From Thermomonospora echinospora (GTDB lineage: Bacteria; Actinomycetota; Actinomycetes; Streptosporangiales; Streptosporangiaceae), in the NCBI RefSeq assembly GCF_900108175.1, contig NZ_FNVO01000013.1:124001-188000 (forward strand): 64,000 bases of DNA. The letters run 5' to 3'. The notes under the pieces are model-generated. The model did not search any database and was not told the DNA's origin. It saw only the letters and a program-made list of their open reading frames with translations. A program made the translations under genes and the position numbers. This document shows, in pieces, positions 34,873-42,927 of the stretch (the first letter of the stretch is position 1; the number at the start of each line of letters is the position of its first letter).

Positions 34873-36660
34873 ATGGGGACCGATCGCTGGGCCGCGCATC
34901 CCGGGCTGCGCGGCAACTCCGAGGTCATGCGGATCTCGGCGAGCCTGCTGGACCGTACCGAACGGGACTGCGCCGACTTCGCGGCACTCAAGGCCCGGAC
35001 GGCACTGTGGCCCCGGGCGTTCGAGCGCAGACGGTACGCGCCGTGGGAGACGTTCCCACTGGGGCTGGTACAGCGAGCCCTGGACGCGGTGGAGTTCGAC
35101 GGGGCGGAGGTGGACGAGGCCGTCGCGGACGTCATCGCAGGCAACCGTTCGCCGGTGCATCCGGGGGTCGGCGTGTGGGTGGAACACGCCTGCCGGGCGT
35201 TCCTCCAGGCAGCCGAGTGGATCGCCGACGAGCTGGAGAGCGAGGGAGTTGAGCCGGTGCCCGAGCGGCTGCCCCGGGTGGTGCAGTCGGGGTCGGCGGC
35301 CGAGCTGCGGATGCTCACCGCGTGGGGACGCTGGTACGGGTCGCGCGACGGCACCGTCCGGGAGTTCCGGCGGCTACGGATGAGCCGTACCCGTCCGGTG
35401 GCGGCCCCCTCGGACGAGGCGATCGCGTTCGTGGCCGCCGCCGGACGGCGCGCGGTCGGCGACCTCTACCGGGACGCGCCGGTCGATGTGGTGGACGACG
35501 AGGACGCCCCCACCCGGGTCCGAGTGGTCGAGGTGGCCCTCGCGGCCGACGTAAGGCCGCGCGTGCTGGTGGACGACTCCCCCGACCAGGTGCGGCGGCG
35601 TTACCTGGAACGGGTCAGGCCGCTGGCGCAGGGCATCACGGTGGGCGGCGAACGGCGGCCGGGACCGGACTGCGTCGAGTGCAAACTGCAGGCTTCGTGT
35701 GAGGACCTGCCGCGCGTGCCCGGCCTGCTGGGTCTGGACGACCCCGGAACGCACCGGCGGACGTGGTCGGTCACCACTGGCCGTCACTACCTGGTGTGCC
35801 CGGCGCGGGCCCACCTGCGTGACGTGTATCTGCCCGCCGAGACCGGCGTCGAAGGCACCTCGGTACGGCGCGGGGTCGCCGTCCACCAGTGGCTGGAGGC
35901 CGCGCACAGCAGGGGGCGTCCATGCGCGCCCGCCGACCTGCCCGACGCCGACGCCGACGACCTGGGCCTGGCCGCAGGCGTGATGACGCCCGAGGAGTAC
36001 CGCGAGGCCAGGCCGTACCTGTTGACGCACCTGCCGGTGTGCCCGCTGGCGGGTCCGGGGCCGGTCACCGACGTGTCGGCCGAGCCGACGGTGGCGGTGT
36101 TCGACCCGGCCGCCGACGTGCTGGTGGTCGCCCATCCCGACCTGCTGCGCCGGGTGGACGGGCGGCTGGTGTACCGCGAGCAGAAGACCACCGTCCGCGA
36201 GCTGCCGGCGGGCACCCCGGGCGAGGTGTTCGAGCAGGTGCCGCAGCTGGCGCTGGCGGTCCTGCTGATCGCCCACGGTGTCTTCGGGGCGGGCGGGGGC
36301 ATGGTCGAGCTCGAAGTCATGACCCCCTCACTCGCCCAGGTCATGGCCTTCGACGCCGCCGACGCCAAGGTGCTGGACGCGGCACGGCGGCAGATCACGC
36401 GCATGGTGCACGGCTGGCACCGGGACACCGAGTTCGCCCCCTCCCCCGGCCCCTGGTGCGAACGCTGCCCGGTGGCCCGCTGGTGTCCCGCACCCCGCGC
36501 GTCACCCCCAACCGGCACGGAGCCGATCGAGGTGGACGGCGTCCTCATCGACCCCCTCACCGGCGAGGTCCTGGACGCCCCCGTCCCCCTCACCGGCCGA
36601 GCCGCCGCCGTCTCCGCCACCCTCGGCGACCCCGACCCCGAAGCCGACCCCCCGTTCTGA
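34873..36660 (+). CDS. PD-(D/E)XK nuclease with two cysteine clusters (RecB/Cas4-like)
   Basis: A 595-residue protein. The C-terminal nuclease core has VVAHPDLLRR (Asp423) and LVYREQKTT (Glu436, Lys438), the D...ExK active site. WCERCPVARWC supplies Cys529, Cys532 and Cys538, as in Cas4/AddB-type iron-sulfur nucleases. A second set, CVECKLQASC (Cys267, Cys270, Cys276), lies mid-protein, suggesting a duplicated or degenerate nuclease half. ATG 34873 is preceded by GGCTGGAG. There is no helicase, cas1/cas2 or CRISPR nearby. It may act in DNA repair or defence. The AT-rich upstream DNA suggests regulated expression. Confidence 0.8.
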   Translation: MGTDRWAAHPGLRGNSEVMRISASLLDRTERDCADFAALKARTALWPRAFERRRYAPWETFPLGLVQRALDAVEFDGAEVDEAVADVIAGNRSPVHPGVGVWVEHACRAFLQAAEWIADELESEGVEPVPERLPRVVQSGSAAELRMLTAWGRWYGSRDGTVREFRRLRMSRTRPVAAPSDEAIAFVAAAGRRAVGDLYRDAPVDVVDDEDAPTRVRVVEVALAADVRPRVLVDDSPDQVRRRYLERVRPLAQGITVGGERRPGPDCVECKLQASCEDLPRVPGLLGLDDPGTHRRTWSVTTGRHYLVCPARAHLRDVYLPAETGVEGTSVRRGVAVHQWLEAAHSRGRPCAPADLPDADADDLGLAAGVMTPEEYREARPYLLTHLPVCPLAGPGPVTDVSAEPTVAVFDPAADVLVVAHPDLLRRVDGRLVYREQKTTVRELPAGTPGEVFEQVPQLALAVLLIAHGVFGAGGGMVELEVMTPSLAQVMAFDAADAKVLDAARRQITRMVHGWHRDTEFAPSPGPWCERCPVARWCPAPRASPPTGTEPIEVDGVLIDPLTGEVLDAPVPLTGRAAAVSATLGDPDPEADPPF

Positions 36661-36673
36661 ACCACCCGACGCC

Positions 36674-36712
36674 GAGGACCTCCCGTTCCGTGGGGCGGAA
36701 CGGGAGGTCCTC
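36674..36712. terminator. Bidirectional terminator hairpin
   Basis: Perfect 17-bp inverted repeat (36674-36690 against 36696-36712) with a 5-nt loop, between two convergent genes. One of the strongest hairpins in the window. Confidence 0.88.
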
Positions 36713-36741
36713 GTCAGTTCACAACGGGCGGGCCGGGCGTC

Positions 36742-38145
36742 TTACCGGTGGAAGAGCTTGCGGCACTCGTGGAGGTTGGCCTCGACCGACTTGCCGCGGT
36801 CGACCTTGAGCTTCAGGGTCTGCAGGACCTTGCCGTCGGGGCGAGCGCAGGTGAGCGTCCAGGACTCCTGGAGGAATCCGGTGCGGTTTCCGTGCACGCC
36901 GTCGGCCTGGTAGGGCGGGATCGGCCGTACGGAGGGGTTGACGTCCCACACGAAGTGGCCGCCCCGCTCGTCGGCTCGCATGGTGGAGGTCAGGCGGTTG
37001 GGGAAGGACACCGGCCGGGAGGTTCCGTCGGGCTGCGGGACCGGGTTGGTCCACATGTCGAAGTCCTTGCTGATGGTCAGGACGGCGCCCTTGGGGGCGT
37101 GACCGGTGATGGTGGAGTGCGCGGCGCGGTCGGCGGCCTGCTCCATCGCGACCAGGAACGCCCCGCGGTTGCCCTTGCCGGCGTTGGGACCGACGCCCCA
37201 GTACTGGTCGGGCACCAGGCTCTCGAAGGTCCTGGGCAGGCCCATCGGCGTGGTGCAGACCTCGACGGTGACGCCGAGCCCGCGGGTGGCGTAGTAGGAC
37301 CAGTCGATGACCTCGCCCGCGGTCTCGTAGTCTTCGGCGGAGGTGGTGTGGTAGTAGCCGTTCTGGGTGCCCATGGCGTCGGCGAAGGACCGGAACGCGT
37401 CGATGTCCTGCGGCAGCCCCGCCTTGAGCTGCAACGGCGGGTACAGCATGTTGGACAGGCAGGTGTGCATCGTCAGGTAGGTCGTGACCTGGCGGGAGGA
37501 GATCGTGTCCCGGACGTTGCGGGTCTCCGGCTCCGACCAGGGCGCGCTGCCCGGGAACGGCTCGTTCGGGCTCCAGCCGAATCCGTAGTTGCGGTTCATG
37601 TCGACGTTGGTGGCCGTCCGCCGGGTGTTGCGGACGAAGCCGTCGACGTTCACGATCGGCACCAGCAGCACGCGGACCTGGTCGAGCAGCCGGGTGATCC
37701 GCTTGTCGCGGCCGTGATTGGCCACCAGGTCATGGCCGAACTCCATGGTGACCTCGCCGGAGGCCCACTCGTTGCCGTGGTGCATGCCGGTGATGAGGAG
37801 CACCGGCTTGCCGTCCTGCTGCTGGACGTCGTCGGTGATCTCCACACCGGTCACCGCGCGTCCCTCGGAGGTGCGGTGCGGCAGGGTGACCTGCTTGACC
37901 AGATCCGGGCGGCGGCCGGCGAGCGCGGCCATGTCGGACTGGTAGTCGGCGAGGGTGCGGTACTGGGTGCGCCCGCTGGGCAGCGCCGGCGTCTGCGCGG
38001 CCTCCGGGCTCGTGGCGGGGGCGGCAGGCTGGGCGGGCTGGGCGGCCTGCGCCGGGGCGGCCAGGACACCGGTCGTCAGGGCCAGACCGGTGCACAGCGC
38101 CACCGCGGCGTGCCGGGATTTGGACAGGGCGGATGAAGCCCTCAT
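36742..38145 (-). CDS. Secreted M14 zinc carboxypeptidase
   Basis: A 467-residue exported metallopeptidase. The signal peptide runs to about residue 34 (AAVALCTGLALTTGVLAAPAQA) and the catalytic domain has MHHGNEW (zinc ligands His123 and Glu126), NRNYGFGW, TMHTC (His227) and the general base Glu295 in VTVEVC. A C-terminal beta-sandwich-like region of about 120 residues follows. It cleaves C-terminal residues from peptides outside the cell. I chose ATG 38145; a GTG nine codons upstream is possible. Monocistronic, ending at the hairpin. Confidence 0.92.
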   Translation of the reverse strand: MRASSALSKSRHAAVALCTGLALTTGVLAAPAQAAQPAQPAAPATSPEAAQTPALPSGRTQYRTLADYQSDMAALAGRRPDLVKQVTLPHRTSEGRAVTGVEITDDVQQQDGKPVLLITGMHHGNEWASGEVTMEFGHDLVANHGRDKRITRLLDQVRVLLVPIVNVDGFVRNTRRTATNVDMNRNYGFGWSPNEPFPGSAPWSEPETRNVRDTISSRQVTTYLTMHTCLSNMLYPPLQLKAGLPQDIDAFRSFADAMGTQNGYYHTTSAEDYETAGEVIDWSYYATRGLGVTVEVCTTPMGLPRTFESLVPDQYWGVGPNAGKGNRGAFLVAMEQAADRAAHSTITGHAPKGAVLTISKDFDMWTNPVPQPDGTSRPVSFPNRLTSTMRADERGGHFVWDVNPSVRPIPPYQADGVHGNRTGFLQESWTLTCARPDGKVLQTLKLKVDRGKSVEANLHECRKLFHR

Positions 38146-38343
38146 GGTCACCACCAAAGGGGTTGAAAACACTCCCGATGATCTTCGGAACGCTCCAAGC
38201 CCGCTGTCAACGGGGGTCTTCCAGGCGCTAACCGTTTCGTCGCCACACCGTTGCCGACGCCGCCCCGAAAGACCCCTCCCCGCGACCGCGAACCGGGGCC
38301 GTCATCACAGAACGAGCCGAGGACGACCCGGTGGCCGTGGGGC

Positions 38344-40377
38344 TCAGCCGAGCTGCTCGGTCGTGGAGTCGTCCGTGGGAGGACGGAGCGTGCCCTCGAC
38401 CAGGCCGTCGCCGATCAGCCTGATCAGCTCGGCGCCCAGCGCGCCGGCCCGGCGCAGGCCAAGCTCGGCCTCCTGCAGGCGCCGCAGCAGCGCCCCCCGG
38501 CGGCGCTGCTCCTCCAGCGGAGGCAGCGGGATCTCGGCGCGCCGGACGTCCACCCGGTGGCCGGACGACATGGTCGTGTAGTGGCGCAGACCGACCGACG
38601 CGCGCAGGACGCCGGCCAGGTAGTCGGAGTCGATCCGCCGCGGGTCGGGGCGCAGCATGATCAGGTTGCGGCCCAGCACCGCGCCGGGCTCGGTGACGAC
38701 GGCGGCGGCGGGCACCCGTACCAGCGGGGAGACGGCCACGTCACCGGGCTGCAGTTCCACGGGCGGGTCGCCGCCCTGTTCCTGCGGCCCGCCGGACGGC
38801 GGCCTGCCCTCGGCCACGTCCTCGGCGGTCAGGACGGGACCGCGGAGGGCGGACTCGGCCGAGGCGGGCCTGCCGGGCGCCTGGTGGATGGTCAGCAGGC
38901 CGAGGCGGGCCAGGTCGGAGATTTGCACGGCCGGGGCGGAGCAGGGTTCGGCCCGCTCGACCGGCGGCACCATGCCGGCCAACTCGTCGAGGAGCCGCAC
39001 CAGCTCCTCGCGGCCCTGGGCCACCCGTTCGATGGCCGGGGCCGCGGTGGGCCGGGTGATGTGGCGGGACGGGCTCAGATCGACCTCGTCGTCGAGCAGG
39101 TCGATGATCCGGACCGCGTGACCCTGGCCCGGCTCGTCTAGATCGCCTTCGGGGTCGTCATCGAAGCGCCGCCACAGCCGCACGGCCGCGGCGACGAAGT
39201 CCTCGCCCGTCCGTGAGGTGTCGACCATGAGCACCTGGCCGGGCGGGCGTTCGCCGGTCACCGGATGCCGCAGGACCCACACGGTGAGCGGAACGGCCAT
39301 GTTGGGGACCGCGCCGAGCGGCAGGGAGACCACCGCGCGCAGGGCGCCGCGCCGCAGCAGGTTGGCGCGGATGCGGCGGCCGGCCCGGCGGCCGGCGGCG
39401 GCCGGGGGCATCAGCAGCACGGCCAGGCCGCCCGGACGACAGTGGGCCAGCGCGTGCTGCACCCAGGCCAGCTCGGACTCGGTGCGCGGCGGCAGGCCGT
39501 ACTCCCAGCGCGGATCGGTGCTCAGCTCGTCATAACCCCAGTTGCGGTCGTTGAACTGCGGGTTGGCGACGACCAGGTCGGCCCGTACGTCGGGGAAGGC
39601 GTCATGCCGCAGCGAGTCGCCCGCCCGGATATCGGCGTCGGCGTCCAGCAGGGCCAGCCGGATGGCGGTCATGCGGGCCACCGCCTCGTCGGCGTCCTGC
39701 CCCAGCAGCCGCCTGCGCGGCGAGCCCGCGAGCCCGCCGACCAGGAACGCGCCCGACCCGCAGGCCGGGTCGAGCACCGTCTCGGTCCGCGGGCCGGCCA
39801 GGCCGGTCACCAGGCGTACGACGTCGTGCGGCGTCTCCTGGGTGCGCCGCTTGTGCAGGTCCAGGAAGCGCTCCCGGAGGAACTCGAAAGCCTCCCGTTC
39901 GCCGCCCTTCTCCTGCGCCAGCGTGGCCACGCCCCGGGCCACGGCGACGTGAGCGGCCGGCAGGACGGCGGGGAACGCCTGCTCCCCCGGCAGCTCGGCG
40001 GCGGCCCTGCGGACCGCGTCGGGCAGGGCGGCGGCGACCTCCTCGTCCGTCCCGCGCGCCAGCCGCGTCCAGTGCCGCCGGTCGCGGTGCAGATACAGCA
40101 GGAACGCCCCGGCGAAGGTGAGCACGTCCACCAGTTGGACGTCGTCGGCGAGCTTGCGCAGCTCCTGCCACAACTGCTCGTCGGCGGGGGCGCCGGCCAT
40201 CTTGCCCTGGACCCGCAGCCACTGCTGCACCTCGGTCAGGGAGAAGGACGGGCTGGTCGCGGTGCCGCCGACCGGCTGGGGGAAGTCGTCGTGCCGCTTA
40301 CGCCAGTTGCTCACCGCCGCCCGGCCGACCCCGGCGAGCCGAGCGATGTCGGCGGCGGTCACCGTCGCGTCCTGCAC
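38344..40377 (-). CDS. N-6 DNA methylase fused to specificity-subunit-like domain, with N-terminal HTH
   Basis: A 677-residue protein. An N-terminal winged HTH (VTAADIARLAGVGRAAVSNWR) is followed by a type I HsdM-like catalytic core with motif I LDPACGSGAFLVG (about 203-209 core) and motif IV NPQF at 272-275. The usual form of motif IV is NPPF/Y. The C-terminal third looks like one HsdS target-recognition half, ending in IPLPPLEEQRRR. No restriction subunit is nearby. It may be an orphan modification enzyme or a regulator; the NPQF change may lower activity. GTG 40377 has GGGGAGG 4 nt upstream. A TATAAT box is placed well upstream. Confidence 0.85.
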   Translation of the reverse strand: MQDATVTAADIARLAGVGRAAVSNWRKRHDDFPQPVGGTATSPSFSLTEVQQWLRVQGKMAGAPADEQLWQELRKLADDVQLVDVLTFAGAFLLYLHRDRRHWTRLARGTDEEVAAALPDAVRRAAAELPGEQAFPAVLPAAHVAVARGVATLAQEKGGEREAFEFLRERFLDLHKRRTQETPHDVVRLVTGLAGPRTETVLDPACGSGAFLVGGLAGSPRRRLLGQDADEAVARMTAIRLALLDADADIRAGDSLRHDAFPDVRADLVVANPQFNDRNWGYDELSTDPRWEYGLPPRTESELAWVQHALAHCRPGGLAVLLMPPAAAGRRAGRRIRANLLRRGALRAVVSLPLGAVPNMAVPLTVWVLRHPVTGERPPGQVLMVDTSRTGEDFVAAAVRLWRRFDDDPEGDLDEPGQGHAVRIIDLLDDEVDLSPSRHITRPTAAPAIERVAQGREELVRLLDELAGMVPPVERAEPCSAPAVQISDLARLGLLTIHQAPGRPASAESALRGPVLTAEDVAEGRPPSGGPQEQGGDPPVELQPGDVAVSPLVRVPAAAVVTEPGAVLGRNLIMLRPDPRRIDSDYLAGVLRASVGLRHYTTMSSGHRVDVRRAEIPLPPLEEQRRRGALLRRLQEAELGLRRAGALGAELIRLIGDGLVEGTLRPPTDDSTTEQLG

Positions 40378-40407
40378 CGCGCCTCCCCGGCTCAACGTCG
40401 TTGGTCG

Positions 40408-40413
40408 ATTATA
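40408..40413 (-). promoter_or_regulatory. Likely -10 box of the methylase gene
   Basis: TATAAT on the minus strand, about 30 bp before the GTG start, in the most AT-rich stretch of this area. No clear -35. Confidence 0.45.
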
Positions 40414-40432
40414 TTCACATAAAGATCACTTC

Positions 40433-40442
40433 TTCACGTGAA
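40433..40442. promoter_or_regulatory. Perfect 10-bp palindrome in the methylase promoter
   Basis: TTCACGTGAA centred about 25-30 bp upstream of the TATAAT, in the -35 region. A candidate operator, possibly for the methylase's own HTH domain. Confidence 0.4.
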
Positions 40443-40929
40443 CACCGTCTCCCCAGGTCAGAGCCTAGTGGAAGGCGTAAAGGGTGGTGTCAAGGAGCTG
40501 GACGCAGCGGACGTGACCGGCACGTCGCCCCTCGTCGAACTTCATAACGAGAAAGTCCCCGCCCGGGCACGGGCTTCGCCGGTATCCGCATGCCCCTGCC
40601 ACCTCGACGCCCCGACCTCGTCACAGAGCCGTGAGCTTCACGAAAACGCGAACCATGGCAAGCGGCTTCGCACCAGCCAGAGACCCGCTGGCCCCGGACG
40701 TCCTGGCCTCGTCACGGAGCCGGGAGCTTTGCAAGGGCGGGGATCACGGCAGGCGGCTTCGCGCCGGACGGGGAGCCGCCAGTTCCGGCGGGCCTGCGGA
40801 TGGCCGGTCTGCGGGGGGAGGGAGAAGTCGCTGAAGGGATCGTTCCCTGGGGGTGATCGGCGTACTGTCTCGCCAGAGTCGCCGGGGCTCTTCCGGCGAA
40901 GGGCGTGTGTGCCGGGCGGGAGGTGAGCG
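40443..40929. other. Gap of about 490 bp before the kinase pair
   Basis: No gene is recognised. It contains loosely repeated GTCACGGAGCC(G)TGAGCTT-like segments near 40620 and 40715. The kinase promoter is presumably near its right end. Confidence 0.45.
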
Positions 40930-42927
40930 GTGGCCGGGGTCGGTCCCCTGGAGGCGGACGATCCGCGGCGGGTCGGGCGGTACGTGCTGCTCGGTCGGCT
41001 GGGCGCGGGCGGCATGGGGCGGGTGTATCTGGGACGGTCGCCGGGCGGGAGCCTGGTGGCGGTCAAGGTGGTGCACGCCGCGTACGCGTCCGACGAGCGG
41101 TTCCGGGAGCGGTTCCGCCGCGAGGTGACGGCGGCGCGGGCGGTCAGCGGGGCGTTCACCGCGCCGGTGATCGACGCCGATCCGGACGCGGCGAGCCCGT
41201 GGCTGGTCACCGCCTACCTGCCGGGGGTGTCGCTGCAGGAGGCAGTGAAGTCGCACGGGCCGTGGCCGGTGCCCGTGGCCGCGGCGCTGGGGGCGGCGCT
41301 GGCGGAGGCGCTGCTGTCGATTCACCGGGCGGGCATCGTGCACCGCGATCTGAAGCCCTCGAACGTGATGCTGGCGGTGGACGGGCCGCGGGTCATCGAC
41401 TTCGGCATCGCGCGGGCCGCCGACGCCGCTGCGATCACCCGGACCGGGGCGGTGCTGGGGACCCCCGGATACCTGGCGCCCGAACAGGCGCTCGGCGAGG
41501 AGACCGGCCCGGCCGGGGACGTGTTCGCGCTCGGCGCGGTGCTGGTGTTCACGCTCACCGGGAACGGCCCGTTCGGGAGCGGGCCGATGCAGCAGATGCT
41601 GTACCGGGTGGTGCACGAGCCGCCCCGGCTGGACGGTGTCACCGATCCGCGGCTGCGCGCGCTGGCGGCCGCGTGCCTGCACAAAGACCCTGCGCTGCGT
41701 CCGGCGCCTACCGACCTGCTGCGCGAGCTGGGAGGCGGTGCCGCCGGGGTGCCGCGCCCGCCGGCGCCGGTCGCCGCGCAAATCGAACGGGCGGCGGCGG
41801 CACGGATCCCAACGAGGTCCGTGCCGCGCCGTGTCGTGCTGGCCGGTGCGGGAGGCGCAGCGGCGGCGGCGCTGGCGGCCGGGACGGTCTGGGCGCTGAC
41901 CCGGCCGGACGGCACTGTGACCACCGGCGACACTGAGGTGGCCACGCCGACCCGGCCGGGGCGTCCGGGCAGGCTGCTGTGGCGGTACGACGCGAGCCTG
42001 GCCGTCCGGTCGACACCGGCGGTCGCGCGGGGGCTGGTGCTCGTCGGCGGCGAGAGCGGACGGCTGTACGCGCTGGACACCGCGTCGGGCCGGCCGCGCT
42101 GGCAGTACGCCGCCGGGGGCGAGATCACCACCGGGGTGGCGGTGGCCGGGGACGTGGTGATCACCGGGTGCGCGGACGGAGCGGTGCACGGCGTCGACGT
42201 CCGCACGGGGCGACGCAGGTGGCGACGCCGCGTCGGCGTCGAGACGTTCACGCCGGTGGTCTCCGGCGCGTCCGTGTACGTCGCGGCCAGGACGCAGGGC
42301 GACGCGGGAGTCATCGTCCGGCTGGCGGCGGCCGATGGGGCGCTCCGGTGGCGGCACGCGACGGTGAAGCCGGTCGCGGGGGCACTGGCCGTCGCGGACG
42401 GAATGGTGGTCGTCCCCGACGAGACGCTGTACGCGCTGGACGCCGGCAGCGGGTCGTACCAATGGCGTACGGACGTGGACCGCGCCATCGGCACCGCGGT
42501 CTGGGGGCGGACCGTGTACTGCGGCACCGAGGTCCCGACGTTGCAGGCGCGGGATCTGGGCTCGGGCGGACCCCGGTGGGCGTTCGAACCCGACGACAAG
42601 ATCCGAGGGCCGGTGACGCGGGCCGGGAACGTTCTCTACGCGGCCGACGAGAGCGGCACCGTTTACGCGCTGGAGGAGTCCGGGCGGCAGCGGTGGCGCG
42701 CCCAGCTCAGCGGCGCAGTCCTGGCACCGGTCACGGCGGCGGCCGGGCTGCTGTACGTCGGAGCCGGGGACAAACGCCTCTACGCCCTCAACCCCACGAC
42801 CGGTTCGATCGTCTGGTCCTACGAGACCGGCGACGCCATCGCCGGATCCGCCGCCGTAGTGTCCGGCCGGTCGGTGTTCGTCGGCGGCACGGACGGTTAT
42901 GTCTACGCCTTCCACTCAGGAGCCTGA
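40930..42927 (+). CDS. Serine/threonine kinase fused to PQQ-type beta-propeller (first of pair)
   Basis: A 665-residue transmembrane kinase. The N-terminal kinase domain (about 15-270) has GAGGMG, Lys46, His138-Arg-Asp140 in VHRDLKPSN and Asp157-Phe-Gly in VIDFGIAR. A single membrane helix (about 299-323) leads to an extracellular propeller of repeated LYALD...G..W/R.RW blades (GRLYALDTASGRPRWQY, KRLYALNPTTGSIVWSY). This suits a sensor binding a wall or small-molecule ligand. GTG 40930 has GGAGGTGAG upstream. It overlaps the next start by 1 nt (TGATG), so both kinases are coupled. Confidence 0.92.
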   Translation: MAGVGPLEADDPRRVGRYVLLGRLGAGGMGRVYLGRSPGGSLVAVKVVHAAYASDERFRERFRREVTAARAVSGAFTAPVIDADPDAASPWLVTAYLPGVSLQEAVKSHGPWPVPVAAALGAALAEALLSIHRAGIVHRDLKPSNVMLAVDGPRVIDFGIARAADAAAITRTGAVLGTPGYLAPEQALGEETGPAGDVFALGAVLVFTLTGNGPFGSGPMQQMLYRVVHEPPRLDGVTDPRLRALAAACLHKDPALRPAPTDLLRELGGGAAGVPRPPAPVAAQIERAAAARIPTRSVPRRVVLAGAGGAAAAALAAGTVWALTRPDGTVTTGDTEVATPTRPGRPGRLLWRYDASLAVRSTPAVARGLVLVGGESGRLYALDTASGRPRWQYAAGGEITTGVAVAGDVVITGCADGAVHGVDVRTGRRRWRRRVGVETFTPVVSGASVYVAARTQGDAGVIVRLAAADGALRWRHATVKPVAGALAVADGMVVVPDETLYALDAGSGSYQWRTDVDRAIGTAVWGRTVYCGTEVPTLQARDLGSGGPRWAFEPDDKIRGPVTRAGNVLYAADESGTVYALEESGRQRWRAQLSGAVLAPVTAAAGLLYVGAGDKRLYALNPTTGSIVWSYETGDAIAGSAAVVSGRSVFVGGTDGYVYAFHSGA

